In this document: positions 11,370 through 23,226 of the stretch, piece after piece | Numbering within the stretch: the stretch's first letter is position 1 | How the letters are laid out: the number at the start of each line of letters is the position of its first letter | Source: Laccaria trichodermophora | Lineage: Eukaryota; Basidiomycota; Agaricomycetes; Agaricales; Hydnangiaceae | Assembly (NCBI GenBank): GCA_018417955.1 | Contig: JACTVC010000004.1 | Span: forward strand, 2,914,001 to 2,978,000 | DNA length: 64,000 nt | Direction: 5' to 3' | Translations under genes and position numbers: made by a program | The notes under the pieces: model-generated | Databases searched by the model: none | The model's input: the letters and a program-made list of their open reading frames with translations, nothing else | What the model was told of the DNA's origin: nothing

Positions 11370-11972
11370 TAGTGTTGCCAAAGTTCAGTCCAGAACTTCA
11401 GTTTGAACCCAAACCCTCTGAACTGAACACAAAGTTCGGTTCGAGTTCAGGTTCAGGTTTGGGTTCCAGAAATTTTCTGGAGAACAGGTTCAGACTGAAC
11501 TGAACCTCTGAACCTTTAGCCCCTGGGGGGCCTACTTTCCCTCTGTTTTGGACATTTTTTTGCAATTTTTTTGTTCAAAACTATTGTGATCTGTAACAAC
11601 TACAGTATTTAAATGTAAAGTATCAATCCTTCATCTGGGTGATGGTTGATGGCCATATTTTAGGTCACTTTCCCACATGTGCACTTGTTGGGGTCTGTTG
11701 TATAATATCTATTTGGCTTATCAAACATGGTTTGTGCCACGGCATTGCATAAATAACTGATTTTTAGAGATTACTCATGTGTTTCGAAGCATTTGGACAC
11801 GAAAAAAGGCGAAAATTTTGATTTTAAAAAATTACAAGGTTCAGAAGGTTCGAACCCGAACCGAACGCACGGTTCGGGTTTGGTTCAGGCTCGGAAAATT
11901 TGTAGGAGGTTCAGGTTCAGGTTCGGACCAAAGGGGGTCTGAACCGGACTGAACCGAACTTCGGCAACACTA
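11370..11972. mobile_element. Nested MITE, hAT-like, 0.6 kb
   Basis: Inverted ends TAGTGTTGCCAAAGTTC at the left and the complement of TAGTGTTGCCGAAGTTC at the right enclose a non-coding interior rich in GGTTCGGGTTC / GTTCAGGTTC words. It interrupts one unit of the right array: TTTGATA stands close to the left end and directly after the right end, consistent with an imperfect 7-8 bp duplication of hAT type. No ORF was seen. Confidence 0.6.
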
Positions 11973-11974
11973 TT

Positions 11975-12358
11975 TGATACACCAAAATCCAGGTTGGATC
12001 AGTACTTTGATACACCAAAACCCAGGTTGGATCAGTACTTTAATACATCAAAACCCAGGTTGAATCAGTACTTTGATACACCAAAACCCAGGTTGGATCA
12101 GTACTTTGATACACCAAAACCCAGGTTGGATCAGTACTTTAATACACCAAATTCCAGGTTGGATCAGTACTTTAATACATCAAAACTGGGGTTGTATCAG
12201 CACTTCCAAAAGAGTTGACTCAGTACTTGTAAAATGCTGGATCAGTACTTATAAAAAGGTTAGATCAGTACTTTATATATCTAATAATGGGGGTTGTCTC
12301 AGTACATTTGGGTTTTGCTGGATCAGTACTTTGTAAACCAGGGTTGGATCAAAGACTA
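11975..12358 (-). repeat. Right subterminal array (GGTTGGATCAGTACTTT)
   Basis: About a dozen copies of the inverse of the left-array motif, mostly as CCAAAACCCAGGTTGGATCAGTACTTTGATACA units of about 34 bp. One further unit lies left of the nested MITE, near 11345. Confidence 0.75.
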
Positions 12359-12380
12359 CAGGGGGTAGAAACATATTTTG

Positions 12381-12391
12381 GAATTTAAATG
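12381..12391. repeat. 11-bp target-site duplication, right (GAATTTAAATG)
   Basis: Matches 9565-9575 exactly and directly follows the inverted terminus of the MULE-like element. Confidence 0.8.
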
Positions 12392-15300
12392 ACTTCGTTG
12401 TCCTCGATAATCACACATACGGCCGTTGGCAGTGGCCCGTTGCCTCAACAGTCCAAAAATTTGGCGTTTTCCCACCGCCTTTTCGCTTTTGAAATTGCGT
12501 ACGCACATAGTTTGCAGATAACGACTCTTTGAGAACTGGATGAAGAACAGTCACAGTTCGTGTGAGCGATACACCGAAACCTCTTGGAAGAGCGTGACAG
12601 CCTGAGAAATGCAAGAGAAAGTGAATATTCTTCCAAATTCCGAGGGAGTGTTGAGCGCTAAATGGTCGGAGGACAGTATCCGAGCCCTCGCGAAGATTCA
12701 AGTGGGGATTGACCACAAAGGAAAACTCATGCTACCGGACGGCAGAAGTCTGAGGCAAAATCTGGTAGTGAACCACGTCTTTGCTCAGCATTGTGGAGCA
12801 CATAGGCGAGCTTAACAGCATGCTTACCTTCAAAACACCGGTTGTTATAATCAAATAGTGATTGGCACCTGAGGAGATCAAGGGCGACCGGTGACCGTTA
12901 TCACCACTGATAGATAATCTTCTGCTTTCCTTCTCATGCTCGCCAAGCGAAATTTCACTCCCACAATATGAACGACCCAGAGTATTTGATTCGTGTGGGG
13001 CGCGACGACTATTTGTGCCGATGGGGGGACGGACGTTAAATGTGTTGAAGATTCGATTCAATTAGGGATCGAGCATTGGCAAGTTTCCCGAAGCTGAAGC
13101 TTGTAAGCTTGTGAAAAGAGCCGTTGAGGCGAAAGCGCGGCTAAGATCGTCAGGCCTTATTGCATTGAAGTCAGCGATGGAGCAACGCCGACTGCTCCCT
13201 CGTAAATTAAGATCTTGCCCTTGTAAACCAAGATCTTGCAAATGGGAACCATATAACCATGCGTGCACAAGGACTACAATCGGGGCCCGAAGGTGGACCA
13301 GCGCCAATCACCAGTGGGCTCCTTCAGTCGAGAAATGTCGGCGATTCATCAACCCTTCAATCGTGATGAGTAATGACGGCCAGTTCATGATGGAACGTGA
13401 GAGCAGGGAAGGAAGAGCATGGCTTGACTAATTTCGCTTTGACCACTTACATCTGATACGCAGTCGGAGGTTGGAAAACAGAACTTCGTTCTTGATTACG
13501 ATGGAAGGGAGACTTGTTGACCCATGAACTGGCCAAGTATTTGAGATTAGATAGAAAGGGAGATGTGATGTTGGCCATTCAAGAGACCGAAAATTTTGAA
13601 TTCAAAGGAAGGCAGAGCGTTGCATGGGGTATGGACCAGACCGCCAGGATTCCACGATGGGACATTTGAGGAAGCAGAACGCTGCGCTGAGCTAATGTTT
13701 GTGCGGACAAAGAGTTTCGGAGTCGAGTCGGCGTCTCACGAGCCCGCCACATCCGTTCCTAGGGAACGTAATCGCAGGCGAAAGAGTTACGTTCGAGTGA
13801 CGCAAAGCAACGCCATCATGGTACCTTTGATCAGGTTGAATACTGCAAGTGGAACCCAAATCTGCCATATAGTACGCCGTGTTAGGGAGTGAGGATCGCC
13901 GGCAAAGTTCTGTGGTTTGCGTTTAGTGCCCTAGTAAAAAGGCCCGGCGCGAAGGATCCCGTCGGAGATAGAGTTGTTATTGTGCTCTTCAGTTGCTTCA
14001 GGTGCGGACGATGCGGGGTCGATGGGGTCATTCCGAATAGGCCCAAGATAAGGGGTTCGGGTGATGGTGATACGGTCTGCTAAGGGCCTAAGATGCAACC
14101 TTGCATCAGAGCCACAAGCTCCCGGGTTGATGCGCATGTTCTTTGTGGGGCTGGGGGAAGCCAGAAAATAGGTCGAAGTTTGGCAACGATTCCACTGAAA
14201 AAGTGCCAGCATCTGTATGAGCGACCGAACCTCAGCGACCATAGTGAGGGGAATCTTCTGACTTCATTATGGATATTGGACCAAATAATATTGATGAATC
14301 ATCGCTCTTGGAATGTTGGCCTTAAGGGTGCACTGAACAAACCTTAAGCTTGGGTGAGCAGTGCTGAGTCAATCAGATTATCTTGACACCACGAAGGCCG
14401 AGGCGTCCGTCACACAGTGAAAACGAGTTTGAGTCGCATGAATAGTGTCCATTAGTCCAAGTGTCTCCGTAGATGATGAAGATGAAGGCGTGAAGAATGG
14501 TGTTGAACGTGTGGACGTTCGGAACCTGATTGTTCCCGTGACCTTTCATTACGTCACGCGTCACGGCACAAGTTGCACAATGGTTTGATCTGAGAGGTCG
14601 ATTCCAAGGCTCTGATTGCTCCTCAGCTGCCACTATCATCCACCAAAACCGTCGTTCTTTATTAATGCGCTCGCCTCTTTACTGTCATGCTACGATCATG
14701 CGCTTGCGAGAAATGCACAATACAAAAGTCTGTCAATGCCATTCTGTTGGCTTTGATTATTACGCAAGACTCTTTGGCAAACTCGGAATTCTCCGGGCAT
14801 GTTAGAAGCCTTGACTTCTAATTGGGTTTTTCCGGTGAATCTTGTGATTCAGAGAGTTACGGAGGAGTTGCCATCGAAGTGGAAATCAACTCTTCCGAGC
14901 TCTCGGTTCCTTTCTCCCATCATGGTTCGTGATCATGAAGGCATGCATGGTTGGAGATGTGTGATTAACTTCGTTCTAACAGCTTCTCCCAGTGTTGCGG
15001 CTCTGTTCCCGATTGATTTGGATACAAAATTGGAATGGCCAGCTAGTGGAAGTTGTCACTTCATGGCTTATACGTCAGGCAGGTCACCGGTCACTTGCAA
15101 TGACCCACCCGCCGTCTGGCGACCGTCAGATGCGGGGGGTGTTGAAGGATTAAGCCCCTGATTTGCGAGCTTTCAAGAAATGCGAACTTTTGAGGCCCCC
15201 TGGTTCGTATGGATGGGGAAGAAGTCGGCATTTGTGCGAATTTATTACTTCCCTTCCTCTTCCTCCTTAGGAGTATGAGGTCATGCCGTACCTCGGTATC

Positions 15301-15403
15301 AGCGTGCCGAACTATACAAGAACATCCTATGGCGGTTGAGGAAGCCCTCTGACCGGGACTCCAAACCATCACATCTCCTCCACTTTCACAAATTTGTCTC
15401 GAA
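12392..15403. other. 3 kb without recognisable gene
   Basis: Several open frames of 60-120 codons exist on both strands (for example near 12610, 13110, 13600 and 14800). None shows a familiar motif, splice-consistent extension or repeat structure. The last 100 bp carries the pyrimidine-rich leader of the permease gene. Confidence 0.5.
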
Positions 15404-17668
15404 ATGAACGATCCCTTGCGCGACATCGCACAGAAAGACGAAAAGCTCTTGGCGACTCTGGGCTACAAACAAGAACTTAAGCGGGAATTTTCGCCACTTG
15501 AGGTGAGTGACATCTCTTATCTTCACCCTCTGCTTCATTCATCCCGCCACTAGGTTTTTGGAGTCGCTTTTTCGATTATTGGCCTTATCCCCTCCATGTC
15601 TTCGGTACTTGTCTTTGCGGTAGCGAACGGAGGGGGTCCCACAATGGTTTGGGGTGTACGTAACCCGCCCATGCACTTGGTTATGCTCTTATTTGGGCTG
15701 GGCATTGATACAGTGGTCAGTTGCAAGCCTATTTATAATATTCGTTGGAATGGCAGTGGCGGAGTTGGGTTCTGCTGCGCCGACATCTGGAGGGGTGCGT
15801 TCTGCTAATCAGTTTGAGCCGCCATTCTTACCAATTATGTCCAGCTGTATTTCTGGACCTATTCCCTTGCTTCTCCACGTTGGAAGACTCTCCTCTGTTG
15901 GATCGTTGGATGTAGGTGAATATCTACTAAACGAATAATCCCTGTTCACGAAGATGCATCAGACTCAAATACGGTTGGCTCAGTTGCCGGAGTTGCCTCA
16001 ATTGACTGGGGATGTGCTGTTCAAATAATGGCGGCTGCCACGATTGGCTCCAACGGAGCATTTGAGCCTTCAGCAGCGCAACTGTAGTAAGCCAGGTATT
16101 TATTATATATTGGCCAAGCTGAACTTGCGACTACTTGTGCAGTGCCCTCTACGCAGCCATTGTGCTCTCACACGGAGTTGTTTGTTCTCTAGGAACGGCA
16201 CTCTTAGCTCGCCTTCAAACCGTTTATATCATCCTGAATGTCTTGTGAGACTTTTAATTGTTCCATCAGCACCATTCAACTCACTTAACCCCCAGACTAT
16301 CCCTAGCTGTGATCATCGCACTTCCTGCTGCGACTCCATCAGAATTCAGAAATACAGCAAAAGTGGCCCTGTGGGATTTTCAGAACTGTCAATTTTCACC
16401 ACCTCAAATTCGGATGCTATTCTAATATGTTGTTCTCCAGTTCAGGGATGGTCGAATGGTTATGCATTCATTCTGAGCTTTTTGGCGCCACTTTGGACAA
16501 TTTGTAAGCCAGACGGACATATCTCATTTCCATGATTCATTGCCGGTTATAGGTTCCTTTGATGGAACCGTCCATCTCAGCGAAGAGGCGTCAAATGCGG
16601 CGACAGCTGTTCCGTGGGCTATTGTGGGTTCTATTGTGGTTTCCGCTGTCCTCGGATTGGGTCAATCTTTTTCCGCATTGAAGAGCAAATTGATTGATTT
16701 TCTGTTTAGCCGTCAATGTATCGTTGGCGTTCTGCATGGGCAACGATTTAACGGCAATCGCAAACAGCCCCCAGCCCATGGCGCATATCTTGGCCAACAG
16801 TCTCGGACAGAAAGGAACTCTAACTTTGTGGTCGATGATTGTGCTGGCTCAGTGAGACTCTTTCCCCCATAATACTCGAACGTTTTTTTTGACTTTTTCT
16901 TCGAGGTACATGATGGGCTCTAGCGTGGTAAGTTTGATGAATTTAGACTGTATTTCGCGATGTCTGACTAGTACATCGCAGTTGTTGGCAAGCAGCCGGC
17001 AGACGTTTGCTTTTAGTCGTGACGGAGGTAGAGAGATTTTGCTGACATGGAAGAAGACTGACGATATGATTGCTATAATTAGGTCTTCCATTTTCAGGCT
17101 GGTTGTACCGCATAAACCGCTCCACGAATACCCCCGTTCATACGGTTTGGTTCGTGGCCTTCTTGTCAACTCTATTGGGCTTGCTTTCCTTCGCGGGAGA
17201 TCAGGCCATCGGTGCTGTTTTTACGACATCTATCACGTCTCTCTATATCGCATATACAATACCCATCTCCTGCAGATTTCTCGGCAACAACGACTTTATT
17301 CCTGGTCCATACAATCTCGGAGTATTTGTAAGCCCTATTCTTCACGGAATTCCTTGTCGCTTGAGCTAAGCATGTCACAGGGTTTCCCAGTCGCAGTCAT
17401 TGCCGTGCTATTCATGATGTTCATGTCGATTGTTTTTCTTTTCCCGAGCACCCCCCATCCAGGCGTTGCGGATATGAATTACACTATTGTTGTCCTCGGC
17501 GGTGTTCTGGCTGTCTCTATTCTTTGGTATTACCTCCCGAAGTATGGTGGTGTCCACTGGTTCACCGGGCCTGTGCGAACCATCGACACTCACTCGAGTC
17601 GGGATAGTAGTAATTCGGATGAGGATAACAAAAAAGAAGTGACAGTGGAAACAAAGCAAGTCGTTTGA
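15404..17668 (+). CDS. APC-superfamily amino acid/GABA permease
   Basis: Fourteen exons with GT-AG introns of about 50 bp and consistent phases give 526 aa: 15404-15502, 15554-15655, 15714-15794, 15845-15911, 15963-16086, 16143-16244, 16296-16387, 16441-16503, 16553-16660, 16710-16851, 16906-16927, 16982-17027, 17083-17327, 17381-17668. The start DEKLLATLGYKQELKREFSPLE, the helix-1 motif VFGVAFSIIGLIPS, and AVAELGSAAPTSGG then LYFWTY are hallmarks of fungal APC permeases of the GABA/choline/amino-acid type. About 12 membrane helices are expected, with a charged cytosolic C-tail (SSNSDEDNKKE). It probably imports amino acids, GABA or polyamines at the plasma membrane; the substrate cannot be read from sequence. 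Length and frame look intact. Confidence 0.9.
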
Positions 17669-18353
17669 CTTTCATGTAATAACCAATCTAGATATTATAC
17701 ATGGGACGCCGAAGGCCACTGGTACATGATAAAATGCTTCCCTGGGTCAGCACACCGTCATAACAGGCAAATACCGCGGTTTTGTATGTCCTTTGAAATA
17801 GTTCAATTGCGACTCGTATCGGTTGGATATAATGTCTTTATTGATGTTTTGCCACCGCCGAACATAATTGAACCCACGGTGTAAGCATTCTCAATTTCTG
17901 TACATCATTTTAGCCTCGAGAGTCGAGGGACGACATGAGGAAGCGATATTTTCCATAACTGGCCCGAGGTAGTCTGGAAATCCGAAAACGAGAACGGCAC
18001 ATGCCGCCCCCTACATTTTGAACTCCGATCTTTTTTGCTCTTTTAGGTTCGCTTTTGCAAGTTTGTCATGTCTTTGACTAGATCTACTAACACCAAAACG
18101 TTTACCAGAGATTCTGCGTAATCTCCGAGTCAACTCTTCTACTGATAGATGTGTTGTAGGTTTCAAAACTTGGTCAATTGGATCAGAGCGTTTACACCCG
18201 GTGTAGCGAAATTTGCATGATGGGACCCTCGGTCGAGGGTCGGCCATTGACTCTCCTGAGGTTCGCCGTAGAAGGAACCGGGAGCCGACAGTCACATACA
18301 CATCAAGTCATGCTACAAGACTGCTCTCTCTCGGTTTGTGGGCCTCCAGTGTG
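17669..18353. other. Intergenic; HMG-CoA synthase upstream region
   Basis: No gene seen. Holds the permease 3' end and the upstream region of the HMG-CoA synthase gene. Confidence 0.5.
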
Positions 18354-18360
18354 TATATAA
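18354..18360 (+). promoter_or_regulatory. TATA box (TATATAA)
   Basis: TATATAA stands about 80 bp before the ATG of the HMG-CoA synthase gene and is followed by a pyrimidine-rich stretch, as in a focused fungal core promoter. Confidence 0.5.
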
Positions 18361-18438
18361 CTGTGGAGAGGATTGTTGCAAGTCTCATCACACCCTCACC
18401 CGTCTCTTCTCACTCAGCCTTGAAGCTTGACTACCAAG

Positions 18439-20078
18439 ATGACGATCCCTACGACCGCACCCATTGTTGACAACCAAGTCCCCCGCCCCAAGGACGTCGG
18501 AATCCTCGCCATGGAAGTTTACTTTCCGCGCCGAGTAGTACCCTTTTCTCCATTGTGAGAATGCGTTTCGTTAATCATATGTCGCGCAGTGCATTTCGGA
18601 AAGTGAACTCGAGGTGTTTGATGGCGTATCACCTGGAAAGTACACCATCGGATTAGGCCAGGAATATATGGCATGGCCCGATGACCGCGAAGACATCAAC
18701 TCTTTTGCACTCAATGGTAAGCACCCATTTCCCCTCCTATCAATCATCCTCAACTTTAATTCATAGCCGTGGCCGGGTTACTTGAGAAATTCAATGTCGA
18801 CCCTAAATCAATCGGCCGCCTCGACGTTGGCACCGAAACCATCATCGACAAATCCAAGTCTGTAAAAACGACACTTATGGACCTCTTCGCAGAGTCCGGG
18901 AACTTTGACATCGAAGGCATCGATTCAAAGAATGCTTGCTATGGCGGTACTGCTGCGCTCTTCAACGCTATCAACTGGGTCGAATCGAGCTCATGGGATG
19001 GGCGAAATGCCATTGTCGTTGCAGGGGATATTGCGGTATACGCCGAGGGTGCTGCTCGCCCTGCGGGTGGTGCTGGCTGTGTTGCCACTCTCATCGGCCC
19101 CGACGCACCAGTGGTCTTTGACCGTGAGTTACATCCTTTTTGTGTAATCCTTTATTCCTCATTTCATACTTTGACCTAGCTGTTCACGGGAGCTACATGT
19201 GCAACACATACGACTTCTATAAACCAAACCTTTCCTCCGAATATCCTGTGGTGGATGGCCCCGTCTCAGTTGTAACATATATCGCAGCTCTCGACGGCGC
19301 TTACACCGCCTTTCGCCAAAAGGCCGCCAAGGCCGCCAAACGGGCTGCAGTTCGTGGCTCCGACTTGACAAACGATGCGTCTTTCTCCCTCCAGAACGTC
19401 GACTATGCCCTTTTCCACAGCCCATACGGCAAACAAGCTGTCAAAGGCCACGCACGCATGCTGTTCAATGACTTCCTCGATAACCCCAAAGCACCTCAAT
19501 TTTCCAATATCCCAAATGCAGACTCCTTCCTCACCGCAACACACGCTGAGTCACTCACGGATAAGAATGTCGAGAAGACGTTCATCGCTGCATCGAAAGC
19601 GTCGTTCAAGCAGAAGACCGATCCCGGAATGTCCTGCTCGCGGCGCCTCGGAAACACGTATACTGGGTCGCTGTACGGCTGCCTCGCCTCATTGCTGTCC
19701 AACGTCGAATCTACGCAACTTCAGGGAAAGCGCGTGAGCTTGTTCTCGTTCGGCAGCGGTTTTGCCTCCAGTTTCTTCACTCTCCGCGTGAAGGGAGATA
19801 CGTCGCAGATTAGCCAGAAGATGAACCTCCTGGAACGGCTTTCGAGCATGAGAGTGGTTCCTCCTCAAGAGTTTATCAAGGCTTTGGAGGTATGTGGTTT
19901 TCATATACTTTTGTACTGTGTTGGCTTACGTCCCATACTTCTGCAGCTGCGGGAGAAGAACCACAATGCCGTAAATTACACTCCCGAGGGACTTGTCGAA
20001 AACATTTGGCCGGGCGCATATTACCTTGAAAGCGTTGATTCCAAGTACAGGAGAAAATATGTTAGAGCTCCTCTCTGA
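18439..20078 (+). CDS. ERG13: Hydroxymethylglutaryl-CoA synthase
   Basis: Condenses acetyl-CoA with acetoacetyl-CoA to HMG-CoA, the second step of the mevalonate pathway feeding ergosterol and terpenoids. Five exons (18439-18534, 18590-18716, 18767-19123, 19180-19889, 19947-20078) with consistent phases give 473 aa, the usual length. The N-terminal half has [14 protein letters not shown], then [34 protein letters not shown] carries the nucleophilic Cys. [11 protein letters not shown] and [16 protein letters not shown] carry the catalytic His. [18 protein letters not shown] and [12 protein letters not shown] complete the thiolase-like fold. It is cytosolic, with no targeting peptide. A P450 gene converges from the other side with only ~270 bp between the stop codons. 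Confidence 0.96.
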
Positions 20079-20351
20079 ACTTGAGAAATCCCAGTAGTGG
20101 ATTTTGATAAGTAGAAATCGGTATTAATGATGTGACTAGAATCATATAGAGTAAAGATACATCAGTTTGTAAAGCCAGTCTCCGTCCAATCGTCTTCTAG
20201 TTGATACAGCTGGTAATCTCGTAATACATAAGTGAGACACCGTAAGTGGAGCAAAATGCCAAGAAGCGAATTAGTAGCGCCCAAATCAGCCGCCAACTTC
20301 AATCATTGCATCGCCCTGGGCACGATGCTAATCTCAAATGGCTTGATATGA

Positions 20352-22328
20352 CTATCCACCCATTAATTCCATCTTTGAACGAAGCAGCCGATCGTCATAC
20401 CTTGTAATCCCCGTCGTGAACTCTACCAAGGGTGGAGGGGCGCCCTTGTGTGGCAAAGAAATGTCAAACTGGGACAGGATACCCGCCATGGCTACCAACA
20501 TCGTCGTCTCAGCGAAGTGAGTTCCTAAAGAGTCCCACTGAGCGAACCGTAATCCCAGTAGATAAAGGAAGGAGTGAGTACCTGGACAAGCACGTTTGCC
20601 AAAGCCAAACGCGAACTGCCGTGGATCAGGTTGACGTGCCGTATCGGAAGATGTGAACCTATCTGGGGAGAACGTGAATGGGTCTGGGTATAGTTCAGGG
20701 TCATGCATCACAGCCCTATGTTGTGAATGACAACAGAGATGACGGAGTTCTTTAGAAAACCGCCGCTGGACGAGAAAGGACAAATAAAACATACCAGACA
20801 TTCGCTATGACGGTTGCATCTTTGGGGATCCTGTACCCCATGTATTCGTCATCTTCAATCACACGATGTGGAAGAGCTGTTGAAAGGAGGTCAATGTGAT
20901 CGCGAATTTTCTCAAGGTCTAGCTGCGCTCACCGAGGTTGCCAACCGGCGCATAACGCAAGACCTCTTTCAGTATCGCATGCAGGTAGTGTAAGTGTTCA
21001 GTATCCGATGGGGTAGGAAGGTGTTCTGCACCGAGTATGGTATCAAGTTCAGCTTGGGCTCTCCTTTCTACTTCTGGATGCAGCGACATGAGAAGGATGA
21101 AGGAGATAAGAGCAGACACGGTCTATAAATAGATAATTGAAAGCACGTCATGTTGAGGCAGGGTGAGAACGTACTGTGTCTCCAGCGCCAGCGTACAATC
21201 CACCTGCGCACCACTTTATCGTGTTCTCTTCTTCTGGGGTAAGTGGTTCGCCGTCTTCGCGCTGGAGAAGCCGGGAGGTGAATGAATCGGTGTAATCTCC
21301 TTTTTCCTGCGGTACAGAGAAGTCAGTGATTCTATGAAGGCGGTAGTGGAAAGCCCGACCATCTGACTTTTGACCCACTGGTGTGGGATCTCGGACAGGT
21401 GCCGCAATTTCTCCCTCCAACGCAGGCCTTGTCTCTTCCACCCAGCCCCAGGGAAAGAGGCTGGCACAAAGCGCACTACAAAAAAATTAGACGAAGCATA
21501 TCAATCGGATTGAGAATTACACACAAAGAGGATAATAATCAACAAGCCATTTACCAGGCTGCATCGCCCGACTTGATATTCTCGAAGCCTCATCAGCGAT
21601 CGCAATGAACGCGTCGTCCTCTCTCACAGTATACCCAAACGCGACCTTCATAATTACCGCGCTCGCATTCCTACTTACCAACATCAGGACCGACAACCAC
21701 AATAAAAGCGAGTTTCCACACCTTTGGATATGTGCAACCCACCGCGCGGGGTTGCTTCTCAACCCTTCCACCAGATTTCCCAATTCTTCTTGGATAACCC
21801 CCCCATACATCTTCGTACCGCGCACCCCCAGCTCCGTCTGTAAGAGCCTCCGATACGTTTTATGAGTCGCGTCGGTGGGGCAAATCTGGAAGATGGCTTG
21901 ACCCCGCCCGCAGATGATGTTATACATCCAAGACATGGGCCGGTGGGAGTAGAGCTCTGCACGATGGTTGAGGAGGGTTTGAATCGCGGAGTTGGTATTT
22001 AGGACTACCAAGGAGCGGTTGTATACTCGGAATAAAATTATTGGCGCTAAGTAAGGAACGTGAGTAATGGAAGTTGCGCTGAGGGCTTGCTGGCGGAGTG
22101 GGAAAGGAAGGACGTACAGTTGTACTTTTTTCCCCACGACGCGTAGGTTTTCCAAGGCTCTGAAGTGGGTAGTTGGGCTTTCACGCCTGCGAAGAACGTT
22201 CCTTTCGGTCCAGGGGGTAACGAAGCCTCCCTTCCATTACCCTTCCGCGAAAGAAGGTTAGAAATCAGATAGAACCCGAGGATGGACAGGACCTGTACCA
22301 CCACGATGGGATTCACCTCTACTACCAT
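20352..22328 (-). CDS. Cytochrome P450 monooxygenase (basidiomycete microsomal type)
   Basis: Nine exons: 22328-22118, 22046-21722, 21670-21525, 21475-21360, 21306-21175, 21122-20933, 20876-20795, 20715-20582, 20524-20352. All phases agree, giving 502 aa. The N-terminus is a hydrophobic anchor followed by LPPGPKG. Later come the I-helix AGAGDTTVSA, the K-helix ExxR (KEVLRYAP), the PDRF motif (FSPDRF) and the heme loop FGFGKRACPG with the thiolate Cys. All catalytic motifs are intact. It is probably ER-bound and reduced by CPR. VRFVPASFPGAGWKRQGLRW is typical of Agaricomycete P450 clans that oxidise aromatics, fatty acids or terpenoids. ATG 22328 is chosen because the upstream extension lacks an ATG. 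The substrate is unknown. Confidence 0.93.
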
Positions 22329-23226
22329 CACGATCGATTCTTCTGGACGCAACTTGCCCAAGGTGCGCTTTTATACGTTGCAAAACCGAGTCTATGACTC
22401 ATTACAAGCAATGAGATCATGAGTCCGGGGAGATTCCTGAGCTTCATGGTGCTGTGCAACTACGGAGATTCAGAATGCAGATCGAGCCTCGAGACAATAT
22501 AAACTGGTGACTCATGTGAGAGCGTAATGGCCAAGCTGCATAAGCAGTAGTCAGAAATGCTTACTCGCCGCGCTACATCGGAAGCATACCGCACTGACCT
22601 CTGCGGACTTGCCATCGTGATTGTGGGCATGGCCTTGTTCTGAGTGAGGAAAGGGAGATATCAACAGGGGAAAGGTGTCGGGTTTCATGGTGTTTGAAGT
22701 TCTGGATGTGCTTGATGCAGGGCATGATTATGCGAGGTAGTGGATGAGACGTGGAGCTCTGGCCGACGAGCGCTGGGCGCTAAGGAGGTAGACCCCAAGG
22801 AGAAAGAGCGCTGGTTCCGGGACTCGGCCGATTCTGTCAGACTGCCTCGATTTTAGGCTAGTCGCCTACTCGGCTACGAAAATTATGATGTGATTGGATG
22901 GATAGAGAGGTCAGAGCGCTCACTTGAGTTCATTCGCGTTTTTCGTTCTCCCAGGCACTGCGTGCGAGTGGGAATGGAGTGCCATGACGATGAACCCGAG
23001 TGCACCTCCGCGCCACTCACATGAATAGTTTAACAAAAGGGCTGAGCTCAGAAAAGGATGCTGACGAAGCGACGAAGCCGCACGTTTGCAGTCTAACACC
23101 AAGACACTCAAGTAGGCAATTGGAGAAGCATAGCGCATATGATATGGATGTAATGGAATAACATACAAAGTGGCATGTATGAGCGCTGTAAACCCCTTTT
23201 ATCAGCCCTGGTATCCCCTCAAACCT
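22329..23226. other. Intergenic, no gene seen
   Basis: Between the P450 start and the eL14 3' end. Contains only short unsupported frames. Confidence 0.5.

Larger units (their letters stand above)
9576..12380 (-). mobile_element. Mutator-like (MULE) DNA transposon, non-autonomous, 2.8 kb
   Basis: The termini are inverted: CAAGATGGGTTTTTACCCCC at the left and the complement of CAAAATATGTTTCTACCCCC at the right, both continuing CTGTAGTCTTTGATCCAACCC. An identical 11-bp duplication flanks the element. Inside each terminus is a long array of an ACTGATCCAACCC motif, inverted between the two ends. The centre carries a minus-strand ORF with a SWIM zinc finger, the C-terminal DNA-binding module of MULE transposases. 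No DDE catalytic domain is present. A small MITE (11370-11972) has inserted in the right half. Placement in MULE rests on duplication length plus SWIM. Confidence 0.75.

Noticed and set aside
12392..15403. Several 60-120-codon frames as small genes
   Set aside because: No motif, intron-supported extension, promoter signal or repeat support; such lengths arise by chance at this base composition.
18439..22328. Terpenoid biosynthetic gene cluster
   Set aside because: Only a housekeeping mevalonate enzyme and one P450; no core synthase in the window.
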